Source: Rhopalosiphum padi
Lineage: Eukaryota > Arthropoda > Insecta > Hemiptera > Aphididae
NCBI RefSeq assembly: GCF_020882245.1
Contig: NC_083598.1
Coordinates: 41,081,858 to 41,145,857, forward strand
Length of the DNA: 64,000 nucleotides
Direction of reading: 5' to 3'
Below are positions 1 to 12,400 of this stretch, piece by piece (position 1 is the first letter of the stretch; every line of letters starts with the position of its first letter). The notes beneath the pieces are model-generated. The model worked only from the letters and a program-made list of their open reading frames with translations, was not told where the DNA came from and searched no databases. Both the position numbers and the translations under genes were made by a program.

Positions 1-299
1 TGTGTATGTACATAATAGTGTAAAACTATAAAAGTATCTATATGATACGTTTTGCATTCAACATTTTTACTCGACTGTGTAAAGCGTATGTATTTCGCTT
101 TTTTTTATTAAACTGTATAAAGTGACCTAGAACTACCATTAAGTCTTCCAAACATAATTTTGAGTTATACAACTCATGTTGCCATGTTGGTAAACTTCCG
201 TGTTTTTGTTATTCATAAATCGGTATACAATAAAAATAAACAACATTTTAAATGTTTACTCAGGTATTGTTTTAAAATAAAATAAGGATGAAGAATAAA

Positions 300-1600
300 C
301 AAGTTCCTTTGAGTGTATAGTATTTTTTAATTGCTTAATTTGATAGATCAATAAATAATATGATTTACGTATTAGTGTTTTAATCTAGAACTTACAGGCC
401 ACAACTTTGATTGCGCAGAAAGTAATGAATTTTATTTAAATGCGCAACTGAAATATAAATAACAAGATTATTTTGTCAAGTCTTTAAGACTTACATATGC
501 CTATATGGCTATTGACTATATACAATCTTTAAATATTAAGTATTTATACGTTTAAGGTATATAACTTGATAATTAGACGGTTAAATCTATCAAATATTTC
601 CAAGTATCGAAACATTTAAAACAAAAAGATTTAACAATAATTAAAATAGTTAAAATAGTAGTTGTAATTTGAGTTTTAAAAGTGTTAGCAAGTCTTAACT
701 GTTAAATAATTCGTTAAAAATGATTATTTCATAGTAATGAAAAAATTATCTCATTAAATAAAAACGTAAAGTTTACGAGTAACTAACAAAATATAATATA
801 TATACCTATTAATTGGGAATAATAATCATAATTATGTTTTCAAATGAAAACGTTTGTGTAGTATAGGTATACCTATCTAGTATTTATACTTTTCTAATAG
901 ACTTTAAGTAAAATAGTTTACTATTATTTATAATATATAAAGGTATTACAAATATGGGTTGGATTGATTTTCTTGAATAAATTAGATTGGTACATTTTGT
1001 TGATTTCAAATAATAGTTAACAATTTATAATATATTAAAAAATAAAAACAATTTAATTTAATTTAGTTTATTAAATGGATATCAGGCATTTGGTAATCGA
1101 TTTTCCGCAAAACATATAGTATGATCCAACATTTAATAATTTATAATTTAATGTACGAAATGAGGAACGATGAATGTTTTAATCATTTACTATTTGACAT
1201 ATTCACTACAATAATATATCCAAAGATAACCAATATGCTTTTATGCTGTTTTTCATATTGTCATAGACGGCTTAATATAATTAAACATACTCCTTATAAT
1301 CGATCTAATATCGATTATTGGTTGCTTTAATTTGTGCAATTAATTTTGCTATAAAAGTGAATTAAAAAAAAGAATATTTATGTATTTTTAATGTAGTTAA
1401 TAGTTAATATCTAATGCACTTGCATTGGGTAAAATATATATTGGATTTATTATATGATAATATGGTATTTATAAACAACGATACTTTTATACTTACGTCC
1501 AATTGATCAGATGGAATGTTAGTTGGGTAAAATACCCTCGCAAAACATCCTTCTTCGGAATATTCTGTCATCAGTTCCATACATCCTGTGGCATATGGAC
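300..1600 (-). repeat. Duplicated segment, copy A (intron 2 plus exon 2)
   Basis: The intronic sequence left of exon 2 matches the intron of copy B at about 18340-19562, not just the exon. Shared landmarks are the atttacg-attag stretch with tctagaac-cacaggcc, the ttgcgcaactga block, and the aagacttacat-gcctata block, all in the same order. This shows that the two genes arose by duplication of a genomic segment rather than by retrotransposition. The exact ends were not determined. Confidence 0.75.
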
Positions 1601-4600
1601 CTAGATAACCGTAAATTATTTATTTATTAAGACATTTAACAGGCAGAATTCTTTTGAATATTTGATTAAACGTAATTAACTATAATTACAAAGAATAGAT
1701 ACAAACACAGCTTACAATGATTATAGGTTAATTTAACAAAATATAAACACTGAAACTTAGATTTAGAATCTCCGTTCCTCCACCCCTCCCAAACTCAAGC
1801 ATTGGCAATACCTGTATAACTCTTACCAAGTGAGAAATAGTAAAAAGATCATCATTAGTTTTGGGAATGTATGAGAAAACCTTGATTTATATTAAAGCCA
1901 GTTCAATGTAATCATTTAATATTATTTAGTTATTAATATAATTAGTTGATTGATCAGTTTAGTCAATATAATTTATCAGTATTTATCAAAACCAATCCCT
2001 GATGTTGAAAAGGCTAGATGATCACTTTAGAATTTATTGGTTGTTGTTACTGATGTTCAAGATGGCTTGTACAAATTATGTGAGTGATTAAATTTAAAAA
2101 TGAGAAAATTATGAAAAATATAAATTATTTTTTATTTATACAACTTTAGGTACAGAGTATGGTTTCTTAAAGCATTGATAAACATGAACAAAAATAGTTC
2201 CACGTGACGAAAATTTTGTTAATTTGAAGGGGTGCCAAAGAAAGTACGAGAGAAAAGGAAATTACTCTCCGAGAGGCTGCCGGGCATAACAGTATTACTG
2301 TCAAAAGTGTCATTTTAAAAAAAATGTAAAAATAATCGATGTGCTTGTTCAGCAGCTAAAAAATTATGTTATTCGAAGTGCCATAGTAGTTTATCTTGTG
2401 AAAATAAATAAAATATATTTGTATGATACTCGTAATAATACATGGTTTTGTTGATTTAAGTTATATTTTAATAAATAAATGAAGTATTACCCACATTGAC
2501 AATTCATTAATTTATCAATTGTAGGTATTTTATACATTGCCTAGCCATTGTCAGCATTGTATTACCTAGGTAATTATTAATTAGTCATTATTAATCTTGA
2601 CTAGCCATTATTGATAATGGCTGATTTCCGACATTGACGGTAACATGTAAATAAAATCAATAAATAAACGGACGTATTTGTTTATTTGATTATATTTGTG
2701 ACTTATGAAATTCTGTTTAAAATATTTATATTGCATTAACTCAAGGTATTTTAAATACATAGATAAGTTTTTTAGTTTTAAAACCAAATTATCCAAGGAT
2801 GATCGCACAAGTAAACAGTTTAAAGTTTTTAAGTTTGAGGTCTGTTTAAAATGTTTAGTATTCCTATCAATAAAACCTAACATTTAATAGATTTATGGTG
2901 AAACTTAAATAATACGAATACCTAAATATATAATAGATAAGTGTTATATTATGTGGTTGTAAAATAACCTATACAATATTATAATAAAATTAGACCACTA
3001 TTTTTAGCTTAAAACTCCTCCCGAAATTAATTTACAGTTGCGGCCTTGATCGGGTATATTAATTCGCTATTATTAAATTTATGATTGAATATAATTGGAT
3101 TTTTAGAATGGGTGGATGAAATTATTTTGCATTTATCAATGTTTAATTCAAGACAGTTCATACTCAAAACTCAAAGCGTAAATTTTGTTTTAATCTTGTA
3201 GTAACTCAGAATATAAAAATCATCGAATTGAACAAAATAATTAAGTATCGTGTGTTTCACTATTTCATCAATAGTTCACAACGAATTTATCATTTTTCGG
3301 ATAAATTAAAATAGTACTAATTCTAAATTTAGTTGTGCAAATTCATCCTAATTGCGTGCTAAATATTGGCATGAAAAAATATTAAAAATGTTTATTAGGC
3401 GCGGCTGGCGCAATGCACATGATAGTTTGTACGGACTTGAAGAGATAATGCTTTACATTTTCTACGAAGTTCAGAAAAAGTGAAATAATTTTTGGAAGAA
3501 AGTTACTCAATTAAAATTTTTTTATATGCGTGTAATTTTAAATTTATACAATTTTGGAAGACAGGGTTTATCAAGATAAATACTTAATATTTTTATTGTA
3601 TTTAGGATTAAGTTTAAGTTTAGAACATTTACATCAAATGTTATAAATTTTGAAATGGTAACTTCTAAACTCCTATTATTAATATTAGTTATAAATTCAA
3701 GTCCTGATAAAAATATACATATAATATCATCAAAATTACACGAATTAAAATTGCACATGATAGCAGTTAATGATTTAACTAGAATAATTGGAGTATATAA
3801 ATTCCAAAGAAGGATAGTAATCGTTATACTCGTATGTTAGAGCGAGGAAAAAACTTTGAAGAATATTAACAATCAGACTATCAGAAAATATTAAATCGTT
3901 AATGGGGAAAACTTTAGACGTTGTATTAATGTAACCATTATAGTAACCAGATAAACAATAGATAATACCTACCCTATTAGATAAAGGATCATTAATGATT
4001 AATTGATTACAAAGCACTGGAAATATTGTACACCATGACTATAATGTGTATTTGAAGGCAACTAAACATAACATTATAACAACTTACAGTTATTATAATT
4101 TAATAAGAAAAAAAATAAAATCTATACCAATAACACTTTCTGTACATTTTTAAAGTATTCTAATGCAACTGTATATTTACGATTTAAACTAATAAAACTC
4201 CACTACCCCTGACTTCATGATTAGACATACTCGATTAGTTCATAAAAAATATTATAATTGATAAGTCCTAATTTTTTATCACTAAAATTATTACTTTAGT
4301 TTTAGATAAAAATAATAAATCTCAATCTAGAGAAGTAAGTGGATTATGAAAATAAATTAGTTTGGTCTTCAAGCCTTTTACATTTTAGTAACAAATATGT
4401 TAATTTAAAACATTTTTAGAATTATATACATTATATTAACACATTTTTGCATAATTGTTTGTAGTTTGGTGCTCTTTTTAAACAATTGTATAGCCAAATT
4501 GATTTCACTATTGGATGCCAATTCCTCTCAGTTTCTTCATAATATTATGGTCTCCTTGACATTGAGTACGGTCTGAGTTTAAATAAATTGATGGGTATTA

Positions 4601-6630
4601 GGATGCGAGTTTCTCTTTGGTGTTTATAATATTATAAACATCTCTAATATAGGATTTAGCGTATAGTTAATAGAGACCTTGGTTTTACGTTGTTGTTAAT
4701 AATGAGCAGTGATTGATACGAATGTCCTTGGTTGGTATCTGCATCGTATTATTAGACACCTACCGAATTAGGTTGTTATTTTCCTAATCGCGATCGTGAG
4801 TATGAGCATTACGATACGAACATCGGACATTCTTACTAACATCACTCTTGGTTACATTACATTGTTTAAGATTTACTTGTTTATTTTATTATTATAAATT
4901 CGTTACAGTTAGTACGTGGAAATGGGTAATTTCCTCAAGCCCCTCAAGTTCTACAAGTAATTTCTTAGTTATTAATTTTTAGTCAGGAAATTCCTTTAAA
5001 TGTTGATTATAATATGCAAAAGTATTTTAATGATTTATTTTTAATCGTAAGACATTTAATTTTACGCCTTTACGGTAGTCCTGACTCCCGAGTATTTACC
5101 TAAACCGTTTTTTGAACAACTATCACATTTTATCGGATAGGTTATCGGTTATCTGATTTTATTCTACAAATCAAGCAGACAAAAATCGTTAAGTTTACAA
5201 GTAGGAAAAATTTAAAATAAATTAGATCGTAAAAAAATAAATTAATACCGGTGGGCGGTGACTTAATTAAACAGCTGAAAAAAGATTAGCGAATAACGCG
5301 TATTATGCTGTATTTTTTGAAATAAAAGTTTCTTTCGTTTATTTAAAATTCAACAGATTTCAAAATTGTTTTTTTCTCCATATTACAAATAAATAGTTAT
5401 ACAAAATGGTTATTTTCGAATTTTCAAAAATAATTTGAGGGATTTTAGTTTTATTTTAGATCATTGTAAAAGGTATGCTGTAGTCATATATTGCATTGAA
5501 AAAACTGCACTACAATATTTGCATTATTCTTCGAAATACAGCTACTGACTTTCCAATTATTTATATACTATATAATACTATAATGTTTATTAATACTTTA
5601 ATATTTATATAATATACAATATGCATATCAATATTAATGAATTCTTTTTTTTGAGTATCGAGGAACTCATTGGCCACTTTATTGTATCACCTTTATGTAT
5701 AGAGGTAGAATGTGTTGAACGTATAGTGGTAAAGTGCTATCGAAGCTCATTTATATTTAGTATTTAATAATTTGTTTGTAATCCTAACCCAGGGCCGTCC
5801 CTAGAGCAGGATGAGCATGGCCCTCGCGCTCTCATCACAGACCACAATTGGACAGGCCCCGCTTTCATAGATACAATAAAAAAGTCAAGTTGATGAGCAA
5901 AAAAAAAATGTGTGAACAATTTTTTTCATGTAAAACTGTAAAAGAAAAGAGTCACTAACTTAGCTATAATCTCTGTAGAAAAAGAAATTGCTGACCTATT
6001 AAAATATGATGATATTATTGATCAATTCGCGGATTTAAAAAGTAGAAAAGTTAATTTTTAATTCATTTTCATATTGTACCTGTTACTATATTTTATATTT
6101 AGTTTCTTATTTTGTTAATATTATTATTTATTATATTAAGTTTGAATATATGAAATGTTGCGTTATTAATTAATTTATTCATATTTATATCGTTGTAGCT
6201 TTATAGGTGCAAGATACTATATTTGTTAAGACTATATATACCCACATTTGAGTTTCAAATTTGGGGAATTATATATGCAACTGACGCGCGATAGTGACAT
6301 TTTAGACATTTTAGGCCCAGAAAATCACCGGAGCGGCTCTGTCCTAACCAGTCTTGGAACAGTAATATTCACATATTTATATTTTGGGCATAGGAGCTAG
6401 TAATATTATTCAAATTTCCAGATTGTCATTTTAATCATAACCTATACTAATGTAATTAAAATAAAATAATAAGTAAATAGGTACGTATGATAAATTGATA
6501 ACTATAATAATAATAATATAATCTATAGATTGGCAATACTGTTTTTTAAATTAATACAAATTATATTCAATCAAAAATTTGTACCTGTTGGATAAGGTAT
6601 GTGAAGCTTTTTTGATCGTTCATTATTCAT
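1497..6630 (-). CDS. PAF-acetylhydrolase copy A, 5' part only (exons 1-2)
   Basis: This is the 5' end of a platelet-activating-factor acetylhydrolase (PAFAH2/PLA2G7 family). These serine esterases remove short or oxidised sn-2 acyl groups from phospholipids. Exon 1 (6585-6630) begins MNNERSKKLHIPYPT and ends at a gtac donor. Exon 2 (1497-1600) starts after a tag acceptor, encodes 34 whole codons containing GCMELMTEYSEEGCFARVFY, and ends before gtaagt. The GPxxTGC..(x)..RVFYP pattern is the N-terminal signature of the family. There is no signal peptide, which fits an intracellular PAFAH2-like form. The visible 49 whole-codon residues differ from copy B at 5 positions. Later exons lie off the left edge, so I cannot tell whether the gene is intact. 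Intron 1 (1601-6584) holds a hAT element and a transposon coding fragment. Confidence 0.85.
2205..2411 (+). pseudogene. Cys-rich C-terminal tail of a transposon-type protein, decayed
   Basis: From 2325 to the stop at 2409-2411 the + strand reads 28 residues with seven cysteines and a closing CHSSLSCENK followed by TAA. An upstream stretch in a shifted frame adds YYCQKCHFKK, preceded by an in-frame stop. The C-x(4)-C-x-C-x(6)-C-x(3)-CHSS-x(2)-SC-x-NK spacing looks like the Cys-rich tail at the end of some insect integrase-type (KRBA2-like) transposon proteins; that name is from memory of the pattern only. The frameshift and stop make it a relic inside intron 1 of PAF-AH copy A. Confidence 0.5.
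2603..2622. repeat. 9-bp perfect inverted repeat
   Basis: AGCCATTAT and ATAATGGCT are separated by two bases. Related tagccatt words occur just upstream, so this may be a small local repeat cluster rather than a regulatory site. It lies in intron 1 of PAF-AH copy A. Confidence 0.6.
2630..5781. other. Intronic stretch without recognisable genes
   Basis: This is AT-rich sequence inside intron 1 of PAF-AH copy A. The short ORFs at 2705-2887 and 3522-4017 have no recognisable domain and the composition of their surroundings. I see nothing else here. Confidence 0.6.
5790..6341 (+). mobile_element. hAT-type DNA transposon, short, with 8-bp target duplication
   Basis: The element starts CAGGGCCGTCCC and ends GGAGCGGCTCTG. 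Read inward from each end, these match at 9 of 12 positions. It is flanked on both sides by tcctaacc (5782-5789 and 6342-6349), the 8-bp target duplication expected of hAT elements. At about 550 bp it is far shorter than an autonomous hAT. It keeps the last 37 codons of a transposase-like frame (5948-6061), so it is an internally deleted copy. It sits in intron 1 of PAF-AH copy A, just downstream of exon 1, and has no counterpart that I can see in copy B. Confidence 0.88.
5948..6061 (+). pseudogene. hAT transposase C-terminal remnant
   Basis: Thirty-seven residues read RVTNLAIISVEKEIADLLKY and run on to a TAA stop, containing DDIIDQFADLKSRKVNF. The S(V/I)EKE-x(n)-F-x-x-KSRKVNF ending resembles the C-terminus of ZMYM1-like hAT transposases. 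The rest of the transposase is missing, so this is a broken copy. The position inside an element with hAT ends and target duplications supports the assignment independently. Confidence 0.75.
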
Positions 6631-6734
6631 CGCCAACGTATTTGCACAGCTTAAAAAATACCGAATATTTTAACCACTGCAGTAGGGTCAGCACGTACTT
6701 GCACGTATGAAGCTTAACATTAACGAAATTGGTG

Positions 6735-6762
6735 AACTGACAGTTTTGCTACACGTTATATA
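6735..6762 (-). promoter_or_regulatory. Core promoter of PAF-AH copy A: TATATAA plus TCAGT initiator
   Basis: On the minus strand TATATAA (6762-6756) is followed by the arthropod initiator TCAGT (6740-6736), whose A is at 6738. The T of the TATA box to the initiator A is 24 bases, slightly short of the usual 30. This would give a 5' UTR of about 108 bases to the ATG at 6630. The TCAGT is conserved at the same distance in copy B, which supports it as the start site. Confidence 0.55.
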
Positions 6763-7214
6763 AGACTTAACTCAACGCATAATTTTTCGTGGGGATATGT
6801 ATTATGTAATATGCATTATAGTTATTTACTAAATTATATGTTTAATGTCTTAATGATATACTCGTACTTACATTGTATAATATGGAAGTAGTAATAAGTA
6901 CCTACTACGTATACCATAATAATAAAACATTTTTTTCAATTAATAATAGTTTATTTTTACTGCTCTTAAAATTTAAAATTTTCATTATAAAATATTACAA
7001 TACGATAGCAGGTAAATAAAATGCGAATAAAGTTAGTAAAAGTTATTTACGATTTGCACCCATTATAATATTATTAAGGGGATTTAATATTGATCGTTTT
7101 TTAGGAGTTCAATATAGGCAATTTTCTTAATGTATAAGTGCGGCTCGTGAAATGTGTACCTATATAACAAGTGATAATTCATAATGTTTGTTTCCATACA
7201 CCGATATAATATAC

Positions 7215-7236
7215 CATGTCAATTAATATTGACATG
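7215..7236. repeat. Perfect 9-bp inverted repeat
   Basis: CATGTCAAT and ATTGACATG are separated by four bases. It lies about 480 bases upstream of the inferred start of PAF-AH copy A. It could form a small hairpin or bind a dimeric factor; nothing else supports a function. Confidence 0.5.
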
Positions 7237-7984
7237 ATAATAATGTGATCAAAATAATTACTTAAATAAATATTTCATCATCCAATAAATAATAATATAA
7301 TATAACACATTTTTGCAATCATTGTGATTGTGAATATATATTATTATTTAGTAAATTAGCATATAATATTGGCCACTTTATATTTACGTACTGAATTTAT
7401 ATTTAATTTTTTTTTTTAATAATACGATTAATAGGAAGATGGACAATCGACCGACAATAATATATTTGTAGTATTGTAGTAATTTAATTTCACTTTTAAT
7501 TTAAATTCTTATTTTAAAAATCTTCCCTTAGTTAATATTAAAAATAAATATTTAAATATGATTTAAAGCACCTAAATATTATAATAAATATAAAATATTG
7601 TTGACATTTTAGAAAATTAACACTTGTGTCTAGTTAAGACTAAAAATAATGCGGGTTACACCGAAATTATCGGAGATTATAACGTTATAATACAGAAATA
7701 AATCGGTTATGATGAAATGATGCGCCGTCCAGATACATTGTATAATGTTTTTATCTAATCGATACATTTTATCACGTGACAACGAGCACTCAATTGACAT
7801 GGAGCTTTCTTTTATTCAACTGTGTAAATTTAGTTGAGCCGTCGAAGATACACGCAGTATTTTTGCGTATTTTATATACTATATAGGAAAATGGAGGAAT
7901 TTTGTTTTTAATATTGTCTCGTCACAACAATAAGGCCGATAAAAATGAGTTGTCAAAGAGTATTTAATGGTAAAAGACTAAAAG

Positions 7985-8026
7985 CATTGATTATAAATAC
8001 TAAATAAATAGTATTTATAATCAATG
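7985..8026. repeat. Perfect 18-bp inverted repeat with 6-base loop
   Basis: CATTGATTATAAATACTA (7985-8002) is exactly complementary in reverse to 8009-8026, with loop aataaa. The arms continue imperfectly outward for another 12-15 bases (taaaagac... paired with ...ttgtctta). The result is a hairpin about 70-75 bases long, of the size of a miRNA precursor or a minimal MITE core. No target duplication was found. Confidence 0.65.
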
Positions 8027-8528
8027 GTAATTTTGTCTTATAACTTTACTTTTTATAATTTTACTCTTTTTGTCAATAAAATAGATGTGAGTACGAAAAT
8101 TAGTGTAAGTAGCAGCCTCAGTAATATTATTTTCTTTTTTAAATAAAAATTGTTGTGATTTAAAATTATTTTGAATCGACTATAATTTTCTAGTAAGTTT
8201 GGAAAAAGTTATCAAAAATAAAAGAGACTGATGAAAGAAAGTGATTATTTTCTTGCATTTTTTATATTTCGCATTATTTTCATTTAGAATGTCATGATAT
8301 ATTATACTTGAGAATATTATTAACTAAAGAAATTTTAACGAAAGATAATACACTGATTTATACTCTACATACACTATAAATAAAATTATCAGCTAAAGAT
8401 ACTATCTAAAATAGTATAATATAACAAAAATAATAAATGTAATTAAATAAAAAGTTTTGGTAGGTTTAAAAAACCATTAAATGTCACAATAAATACATTG
8501 CAATGATATAATATTATTCACAGTATTC

Positions 8529-9113
8529 CAATGGCAGCTCGTGGTGTTAAAAATAGGTGGTGCATAAGTGCACAAAATAATAATTAACAAGCATTGTCTA
8601 TGATATAACACGTTTTTACTGTTTTAAATTAATTTATCTTATTAATATTATGTAAATCATTTAATTATATTACTATATATAACATATATAATAGGTATAT
8701 TATAATTACATTAATAAATTAATTATAATTTTAAACCTCAAAATTAACGTAGATATCGTTTATTTTAAAAATCGGTTCGCAGTTAGAAGTTAACTGTGTA
8801 CCAAGTTGCATTATATTTCGCGATCCCCCACTCATCAATCATACGTATTTTATACTGGCGTGCGGTGCTGTCATAGTGTTGTGCACCGATTGATGTGTGC
8901 ATATTGCATAACTCTTTTTATTTTAGGAGCAATAATATGGTCACAACATAGTTGTAGTTCTTTACCGAAAAATATTTTTTTTCAGCACCACGATATTTTC
9001 CTAATGAACAATTTATAACGATTAAGTTCTAAAAAAAAATAAAATATTATTTTGATAAAATGGCATGTGGCGCGCTTGCGCCTGCGCACACCTATATAAT
9101 CGAGCCGCCACTG
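8529..9113. mobile_element. hAT-type element with 8-bp target duplication
   Basis: The left end CAATGGCAGCTCG and the inverted right end CAGTGGCGGCTCG match at 11 of 13 positions. Both flanks carry cagtattc (8521-8528 and 9114-9121), an 8-bp target duplication. The interior (8806-9018) has an open frame without recognisable transposase motifs, so this is probably a non-autonomous copy. It lies just downstream of the 3' end of PAF-AH copy B. Confidence 0.88.
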
Positions 9114-9342
9114 CAGTATTCAAAATTGTATATACATACATGAGATTTACAAAACTGTATAGGTAGTAACTAATAGTCATAATAGGATATAGATCTTATA
9201 CTAAAAGTTCTCAAACAATTTTAATTTATAAAGGTATTTTATTTAAATATTATTTCAAAATCTAATTTCAATTACATACAGTAAACAATTAATATATTAT
9301 TATTATTATTCATTATATACGTTAGAAATTAATTAAAAACGT

Positions 9343-9348
9343 TTTATT
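9343..9348 (-). terminator. Polyadenylation signal AATAAA of PAF-AH copy B
   Basis: On the minus strand AATAAA lies 54 bases past the stop codon (TGA at 9402-9404). It is the first canonical signal after the stop and predicts a very short 3' UTR. Confidence 0.5.
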
Positions 9349-9401
9349 AAAAAAAAAAAAAAATAGCTAATTGTTATCTTTCTTTTATAAATTTACAATG
9401 T

Positions 9402-12400
9402 TCACCAAGGATAAACACCAATCTTTCTTTTAATTCTTTTTGTATAACAAATTAAGTCTTCTATTAAATCGTCAGAATGTTCTTTTAGAAATATTTGAGC
9501 ATTGTCAGAGTTTGTCGAGCAACCTGTATAAAACAGAATTAATATAAGCTAGTTAAGAAAACATGATATTTATTTTGAAATAACTATGCACATGAATACG
9601 CACCGATTGTGTTGTGTAAAAATTGCACTGCGAGACTACTCTGTAGATTTAATGCCGTTTTAGCATCCAACTTTTTCAGCATCTGCAAGTCTAACCAGTG
9701 ACCATGTATGAAAGCTGTATCTGTGGGACTTTCGTGAGTAGTTTTCTTTATTGTGTATAGTTTCCGAATACCTTTGGTATGGTAATACTGGCGAATAGAT
9801 CTTATATTGGCTGCAAAGTTGAATGTATGTGTGTTGATGAATAGCATTGGTTGTTGAATGTTTAAAAATGGTTCTGATTTTAACGAAAACATCCAAGCGT
9901 CGATAACTATAACAGCTCTATATTTAAACAAGAAATTTGTATTTATATTTTAAACACTAGAAGCTTAACAGTTAATAGTTGAATATAAATTACAATACAA
10001 ATTTTAATTTGTAAAATCATCTAAATCACATACAACTTTTTACTTAATGGGTAATGTTGCTAATATTATAATATTATAAGTACTAGTAAGTAACTACTAA
10101 TTTTACTAATTTTACTAATTAACATTAATAACTAATAAACTATTAAGAACTCAAAAATAACAATTATTTTCTACTAATTATTAGTGATTAGGGGTGATAC
10201 GTCTAATGTGACATGTCAAAAATTGCATGATTTTTTTTTTGTTTCTTGAGTGCCATTTGCCATTAAATTATAAAAATATTATACAAGTATGTGAATAATA
10301 AAATTAAAAAGAATGTGTTAATTTAAATGTATTTATTGTATTTCGTTATTAAAGATTTTTAATATATTAAGTAATACTATTATAGAATTTAACATAAAAA
10401 TACTTTAGTATTTATTAATTTGTCTGGCGTATTTTTTTTGTGATACACATAATGCTAATTTTTTTATACTCGGATCATAATTCTTAACTTTTAACAAAGT
10501 ACATGTGGTACTGCATTCATCCTTTAATCGGTTTCTTTTGATGAAATTTATTTTCAAAAAAATTGACTCACATGAATAAGTTTTAAAAATTTGACAAAAT
10601 AGCCAATGCTACTATCTTTAAAGTGTAATTATTTTCTGGAAAAGTATTTTATATTTTAAAAATTGTATTCTCTATATTTTTGATCTAACTGCCTTCTGTT
10701 CCATCACGCTCAATTTTTTCTAATTCGTTTTTTAGTAAAACAAATTTTAGTACTCGACTGAAAATCTACAAGCTGCATTTCAAAATCATCTACATTAAGC
10801 CATCCAAACACTTTTAAGTTGATTTTTTTAAATGACAAGGTGTCTGGATAAATAATTAATTTCATGGTTTCTTCAAATTCTTTGAGCTGAGTGAAATTTG
10901 TAGAAAACACACGCTTGGCTGTATCTATAGTAATTGAAAATTGTTAAGTAAGTTGATTTTTGTGGGTTTTTTGAAAATGTTCAATTCCATCATATATTTT
11001 TTTAAATGTGGAAAACATTTAAAATTGTATTTTATTAAGTAAGTATATATTTATGTATAATATTAAGAATGACATTGCAGTTCCAAGTCATAATTATTTT
11101 ATCCTACTTAAATCTAAGTCCAATGTTATTATTCCGGAAATGAGAACAGGTTTTTGAGCAACAATGTACTAAATACAAGTTTATTTTTATAATAAATAAT
11201 AATATAATCATGATTTAAATGTTAATAACTTCAAAAATGTCTATATGTACAAAAAGTATATTAATACCTTATTTTTGTACGTTTATTATTAATTATATTA
11301 CTCAAGATGATCTGTTAAATTAAATTCTTTGTTTATAGCTTAGTAGGTATAGTTAAATTATGTACCTAATTATAATACCTTGTGGAGCTCATTTCTCTTG
11401 CATAGTAATTGGCTTTTGAGGAGATTGATATATTGTTTTAATGTTGTTAAATATTATTTGTATTATTACATTGTAATGTCTTTTTGTTTGATAGAATAAA
11501 TTATTATTATTTATTAAAAATAAAATATGCTACGAGTATAATATTTTTATTTTTTGCGTGTCTTCAATATTTTTTTGCTCGCTACGAATTTACCTGTACT
11601 AATATATAAGAAATAATAATATACGAATAGTATTAATACGATGATATTTTTTGGATTTTAAAATTTTTACTACTTATATAGTTTTACTTTTTCCTATATA
11701 AATTAATCCATAACTACACTGATGACCCTTATTTACTATAAAATATTTCATTTAACATTCCAACTTATAATAATCAAACCGTTTTCAAGTTTTACTTGTC
11801 ATCAAATAGCACACATTTTTTCTTCTCTATTAGTAATTACAATTACAATTCATAAAATATACTTAATTAATATGTAATATTTGACTTTTATTATCTATTT
11901 TATTTATATTCTAGCTTATAAATATTAAGAACTTTTATGATATATTTATATTATAATTTATTTTAATACCTATCTTTTACCTGTTATAACTTATATTAAA
12001 AATCAAAAATTTCAACTGTCTATAAATAGCTTAAAAAATGTCAACATATTTTGAAAATTTATTCGTTAATAGATAACGTTAATATAAACATTTGGTGAAA
12101 ATTTTAAGTATTTACAACGATTCGTTTTTGAGTTACAGCAAAATATAAAAATCGTTTTTTCCGTTACTTTTTCAGGGTTTTTCATGACGCATTTGAAAAC
12201 TACTGAACATTTTTTACTTTTGACCCCACAAAGTACCAACTAGATTCATTTTCCTTTTCAAAGATGGGTTGAAGTTAAAAATCAAAGGACTATTACTCAC
12301 ATATCCAGATGTGATGACAGACATTAAAAAAAAAAACAAAAAAAAAACACATTATTGTAAAATCAATACATTCATCATTCCGTTCAGAATTTAAAATATC

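Larger units (their letters stand above)
6775..8520. other. Upstream region of PAF-AH copy A, no gene seen
   Basis: This is AT-rich spacer between the two PAF-AH copies. It contains two notable perfect inverted repeats (7215-7236 and 7985-8026, listed separately) and no coding frame that I can support. Confidence 0.6.

Noticed and set aside
9660..9896. Second minus-strand frame over PAF-AH exon 8
   Set aside because: Shadow of the exon; the other frame carries the catalytic Asp and His.
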